NCBI RefSeq assembly: GCF_040676675.1
Contig: NZ_JBFAPK010000002.1
Span: forward strand, 124,001 to 188,000
DNA length: 64,000 nucleotides
Direction: 5' to 3'
Source of the DNA: JBFAPK01 sp040676675
Lineage (GTDB): Bacteria; Actinomycetota; Actinomycetes; Mycobacteriales; Micromonosporaceae
The notes beneath the pieces were generated by a model, which did no database searches, was not told the origin of the DNA, and saw nothing but the letters and a program-made list of their open reading frames with translations. A program made the translations under genes and the position numbers. Each line of letters opens with the position of its first letter. Positions within the stretch are counted from its first letter, which is position 1. Below are positions 60,928 through 64,000 of the stretch, piece by piece.

Positions 60928-62226
60928 CTATCGGGACGCGTCCGACGATAGCGAGGCCGCCGCGGGCACCGCCGTCCCCGCGTGCTCACCCATGTGCGGC
61001 GCCTCCCCGCGCGGCCAGAGCGGGGTCAGTGCGAGGACCAGCCCGGCCCCGCAGAGACCGCTGAACCCGATCACGGTGGTGGCCGGCCAGTGGTCGGCGG
61101 CCAGGCCGGCCGCGACCATCCCGGCGCCCTGGAGTCCACTGAGTCCAGTGATGGCCACCCCGAAGGCCCGGCCCCGGAACCGCGCCGGTACCGCGCGGCC
61201 GAACAGGGCGTTGAGCGGGACCGCGAAGGCGCTCGCGGCGCCCGCGAGCACGAGCAGCACCAGCACCAGCCAGAGCGGTGGAACCAGCCAGACGACGGTC
61301 AGCACCCCGGCCGAGCCGACCGCCAGCGGCAGGATCAGGCGCGGCCGGGCCGCCGGCGGGCAGAACCGGGTGAGCGCCACCGCGCCGAGCGCCATCCCGC
61401 ACGGCGCCGCGGCCAGCAGCAGCCCCACCGTGCCGGCGCCGGCGCCGTACTGGCGGGCCAGCGGCGCCATCAGCCCCTCGGCGGCGTAGGTGAAGGTGGC
61501 GGCGGTCCAGAGGACGAGGACGTAGGCGCGCAGCCGCGGGTCGGCGGCGACCGCCCGCAGTCCGTCGCTGCGGCCGGAACCGGCCGCTCCGCCGCCGTCG
61601 GTCGCCGGGTCGGCGGCGGCCGCTGGCGGCGGCGCGGGCGCCGGCCGGGGCCGGACGCCCCGCGCGATCAGCAGCGCGGAGACCAGGAAGGTGGCCGCGT
61701 CCACCAGCAGCGCACCGCGCAGCGACAGCACCGCCACGAGCCCTCCCCCGGCGGCGAAGCCGACCACCTGGACCACCTGGGCGCAGGTGTTGTCCAGGCC
61801 GTTGGCCACCGGGTAGCGGTCGCCGTCGAGCACCTCCGGCAGCAACGCCGCCCGCGCGGCCACGAACGGCGGTCGCAGCAGGTTCACCACGAAGAGGAGC
61901 AGCACCAGCGCGGGCGCGGCGAGGCCCGGCAGCGCCGCCAGCGGGATGAGCAGCGCGCGGGCCACGTCGCAGACGATCAGGATCCGCCGCCGGGGGAACC
62001 GGTCGGCCAGGCCGGTGAGCAGCGGCCCGCCGGTCAGCCAGGCCAGGTAGGAGCTGGCGTACGCCGCCGCGGCGAGCGTGGCCGAGCCGGTGCCGGTGAA
62101 GACGACGTAGGCGACGGTGACGGCGGTGAGCTGGTCACCGACCAGGGAGAGCAGGTACGCCGCGAACAGGTGCCGGTACTCGCGCACCGCGAAGACCTGC
62201 CGGTACGTCGCGGCCCGCTCGGTCAC
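60928..62226 (-). CDS. MFS exporter, EntS/tetracycline-efflux-like
   Basis: A 432-residue, 12-helix MFS protein. YRHLFAAYLLSLVGDQLTAV at the N-terminus and the loop motif GLADRFPRRRILIVCDVARA are typical of the MFS_3/EntS group of siderophore and drug exporters. The frame is open further upstream; GTG 62226 (or 62229) follows GGGGAG. It is divergent from the condensation-domain gene and could export the product of that cluster. It is 52 bases upstream of the NB-ARC regulator and probably cotranscribed with it. Confidence 0.83.
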   Translation of the reverse strand: MTERAATYRQVFAVREYRHLFAAYLLSLVGDQLTAVTVAYVVFTGTGSATLAAAAYASSYLAWLTGGPLLTGLADRFPRRRILIVCDVARALLIPLAALPGLAAPALVLLLFVVNLLRPPFVAARAALLPEVLDGDRYPVANGLDNTCAQVVQVVGFAAGGGLVAVLSLRGALLVDAATFLVSALLIARGVRPRPAPAPPPAAAADPATDGGGAAGSGRSDGLRAVAADPRLRAYVLVLWTAATFTYAAEGLMAPLARQYGAGAGTVGLLLAAAPCGMALGAVALTRFCPPAARPRLILPLAVGSAGVLTVVWLVPPLWLVLVLLVLAGAASAFAVPLNALFGRAVPARFRGRAFGVAITGLSGLQGAGMVAAGLAADHWPATTVIGFSGLCGAGLVLALTPLWPRGEAPHMGEHAGTAVPAAASLSSDASR

Positions 62227-62451
62227 CACCGTCTCCCCGTCCGGAACTGCCCGCCGCCGGTTCCACGACGACGCCCGGTGCAGACCGTATCCACGATCGG
62301 GCGGCACGGGCGCCGGCCGGGCGTTCGAGGTCGTTCGGATCCGTTCGGGCCTGCTCGGTCCGCTGTGCCTCGGCCGGCCTCGTCCGCAGACTGGTGACGA
62401 GGGCGGGTACGGCCCGCCGATCCCTGCCGGACCGCCCCGCTGGAGGAGATC

Positions 62452-63891
62452 ATGCACCCGCTGCCCACCGTTCCGCCGTCCCCGGCGCAGGCGCTGCTGG
62501 AGTGGGTGGAGCAGGTCGACCCGAAGCTGGTCCGCGGCCCCCGGTTCGTCGCCGTCGGCGCGTACGAGCTGCGGGGCCCGATCGACGTGCCGGCGCTGCG
62601 CGAGGCGCTGGACGCACTGGTCGTACGGCACGAGGCGCTGCGTACCGCGACCGTACGCGACGGTGGCGCGCCGGTGCGCCGGCGGACCGGGGAAGCCGCA
62701 CCGGTACCGCTGGTGGAGTGCCCGCCGGACCGGTTGATCGACACGATCGTCGCCGGCCGCTACCCCGCCGACAGCGTCCCACTGCTCTGGGCGTTCCTGG
62801 CCCGGCCGGCGGCGGCGCCGGGCGGCACCCACGGTGCGGATGCCGACGGTGCGCACGCCGACGGTGCGGACGCCCACGGTGCGCACGCCCACGGTTCGCA
62901 CGCCGACGCGGCCACGGCGACCCTGGTGCTGCTGGCCCAACACACCGTCGCCGACCCGTGGTCCATGCGGATCCTCGTCGCCGACCTGATGGAGGCGTAC
63001 GGGCAACGGCTCGCCGAACGTGCCCCGGACGCGCCGCCGGTCCCGGCCACGCCTTCGGGGACGCAGTCGGTGCCGGCTACGCCACCGGGGACGCCGCCCG
63101 TCCCGGCCACGCCAGCGACGAAACAGTCGGGCAGCCCGACGGCGCCCCCGGCCTCGCGCGCCGCGCCGAGGGAGGAGGTGCTGGAGTTCTGGCGGCGGGA
63201 ACTGGCGCGGCTGCCCGCGCTGCCGCTGCCGGAGGCCGCTCCGGGTGGACCCGCGCGCACCGAGGAGGAGCGCTTCCCGGTGCCGGTGACCGAGCCCCGC
63301 CTGCGCTCGGCCGCGCGAGGGCTGCGCACCACCCCGTTCGTGCTGCTGTTCGGCGCCTTCGCGGGCGCGCTGGCCGAGCTCACCGGCGCCACCGAGCTGG
63401 CGGTGCCGGTGCTCACGTACGGGCGGGGCCGGGCCGACTGGGACCGGGTGGGGTTGTTCATGAACGTGCTACCGGTCCGGGTCGACCTCGCCGGTGACCC
63501 GGACCCGAGGCAGGCGCTCGCCCGGGTGCACGCCGCCTTCGCGACCGCGTACGCCCGGGAGCTGCCGCTGGCGGAGCTGCTGGCGCGGGTGCCCGAGACG
63601 GCGCGCTTCTTCGCCCCCGGCGGTCCGGTCAGCGCCCAGTTCGAGGTCATCCAGCTGCCACCGCTGCGGTCGTCCGGGCCACTGGCCTACCGGCCGGTGC
63701 GACTGCCCGCCGGACTGCCGCTGGGCGGGCCGGTGCTGCCGGTCAACGGCCTCGCGGTCTGGCTCGAACAGGACGCCGACGGCGGCTACGACGTCACGAT
63801 CCGCTACCGCGCCGACCTGTTCCGCCCCGAGACGGTCGACCGGCTCGCGCTCCGCTACGCCGATCGGCTCGATCGCCTGGTCCGGCCGTGA
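62452..63891 (+). CDS. Stand-alone NRPS condensation-domain protein
   Basis: A 479-residue single condensation domain, the enzyme type that forms amide or ester bonds in nonribosomal peptide assembly. The core motif HHxxxDG is altered to QHTVADPW (Gln163-His164, Asp168): the catalytic second histidine remains. YELRGPIDVPALREALDALV and VRHEALRT at the N-terminus and FMNVLPVRVDL (core motif) later are standard. Two repeat-expanded linkers lie at about residues 127-151 and 196-225. ATG 62452 follows GGAGGAG. GTGA overlap links it to the next gene. Confidence 0.87.
   Translation: MHPLPTVPPSPAQALLEWVEQVDPKLVRGPRFVAVGAYELRGPIDVPALREALDALVVRHEALRTATVRDGGAPVRRRTGEAAPVPLVECPPDRLIDTIVAGRYPADSVPLLWAFLARPAAAPGGTHGADADGAHADGADAHGAHAHGSHADAATATLVLLAQHTVADPWSMRILVADLMEAYGQRLAERAPDAPPVPATPSGTQSVPATPPGTPPVPATPATKQSGSPTAPPASRAAPREEVLEFWRRELARLPALPLPEAAPGGPARTEEERFPVPVTEPRLRSAARGLRTTPFVLLFGAFAGALAELTGATELAVPVLTYGRGRADWDRVGLFMNVLPVRVDLAGDPDPRQALARVHAAFATAYARELPLAELLARVPETARFFAPGGPVSAQFEVIQLPPLRSSGPLAYRPVRLPAGLPLGGPVLPVNGLAVWLEQDADGGYDVTIRYRADLFRPETVDRLALRYADRLDRLVRP
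62831..62905 (+). repeat. Five 15-bp tandem repeats in the condensation gene
   Basis: The unit ACGGTGCGSAYGCCS is repeated five times in frame. It encodes an Asp/His-rich stretch (GADADGAHADGADAHGAHAH) in a loop just before the active-site motif. The regular histidine and aspartate spacing could bind metal, but slipped-strand expansion of a tolerant loop is equally likely. Confidence 0.85.
63037..63123 (+). repeat. Three 30-bp repeats in the condensation gene linker
   Basis: Three imperfect 30-base units encode PVPATPSGTQ, SVPATPPGTP and PVPATPATK. They form a Pro/Thr-rich linker between the two halves of the condensation domain. Confidence 0.8.
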
Positions 63892-64000
63892 CCGCGCTGA
63901 CCGGGCCGCCCCTCACGGCCCCGCCGCACATTCTCGACCTGCTGGAACCGCGGCTGCGGCCCGACTCGGCGGCCCCGGCCCTGCTCGACCGGTCGATCGC
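63888..64000 (+). CDS. Partial gene, probable NRPS adenylation protein (runs off the window)
   Basis: GTG 63888 overlaps the condensation gene stop (GTGA). The 37 residues available (HILDLLEPRLRPDSAAPALL) resemble the first helix of amino-acid adenylation or AMP-ligase domains, where a pattern like LxxLxxRPxxxALxD is usual. No core motif is reached before the window ends, so the call rests on context. Confidence 0.5.
   Translation, partial: MTALTGPPLTAPPHILDLLEPRLRPDSAAPALLDRSI

Noticed and set aside
62831..62905. Tandem repeats considered as a CRISPR array
   Set aside because: Units are 15 bp, contiguous and without spacers, and lie in frame inside a gene. The 19294-19365 array was rejected for the same reason.

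Overview
The window is very GC-rich, with many GTG starts, ATGA/GTGA stop-start overlaps and actinobacterial family sequences (IclR, LtrA, actinobacterial bc complex, NB-ARC regulator, NRPS genes). It reads as chromosome of a filamentous or soil actinomycete, most likely Micromonosporaceae. The genus is my inference from gene style only. No rRNA, tRNA or CRISPR array was seen.

Region 1 (about 1-4.9 kb): an AraC regulator, a decayed ChbG/YdjC deacetylase, an MFS permease, a CE7 acetyl-xylan esterase and a LacI repressor. Region 2 (5.2-16 kb): a GH3 beta-glycosidase, an LplB/YtcP-type sugar importer (two permeases and a binding protein, no ATPase), GH39 beta-xylosidase, a YesL-like protein and GH42. 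Paired CCGAAA-S-TTTCGG operators flank the lacI/GH3 divergent promoters. A 169-bp palindromic element sits between the binding protein and GH39. Region 3 (16-27.1 kb): GH67 alpha-glucuronidase, uronate dehydrogenase, an IclR regulator, 5-dehydro-4-deoxyglucarate dehydratase, glucarate dehydratase, an uncharacterised barrel-like protein and a second sugar importer. Regions 1-3 together look like a locus for acetylated glucuronoxylan: esterase and xylosidases trim the chain, GH67 frees glucuronate, and the oxidative uronate route turns it into alpha-ketoglutarate semialdehyde. A shared IclR-box-like sequence occurs at three promoters of region 3.

Region 4 (27.2-32.9 kb): a stand-alone LigD-type polymerase domain, a PLP dehydratase, a holin-like membrane protein, an NMN adenylyltransferase-like protein and a GH15 enzyme preceded by a nine-codon leader ORF. 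Region 5 (32.9-53.3 kb) is a respiratory island. A leftward nine-gene operon encodes a caa3-type oxidase (subunits II, I, III), a CtaG-like factor, two cytochromes c, Rieske protein and cytochrome b. It is divergent from a seven-gene Mrp/Mnh antiporter operon (E-F-G-DUF4040-B-C-D). An IS200/IS605 element abuts the end of mrpD, and a cytochrome c maturation operon (CcmC, E, F, G, H/I-like) follows.

Region 6 (53.3-64 kb): two tandem LtrA proteins, small membrane and nucleotidyltransferase-like genes, a secreted peptidoglycan amidase and an HTH/NB-ARC regulator. An MFS exporter and a stand-alone NRPS condensation protein follow, with the first codons of what is probably an adenylation protein at the right edge, so a natural-product cluster probably begins here.
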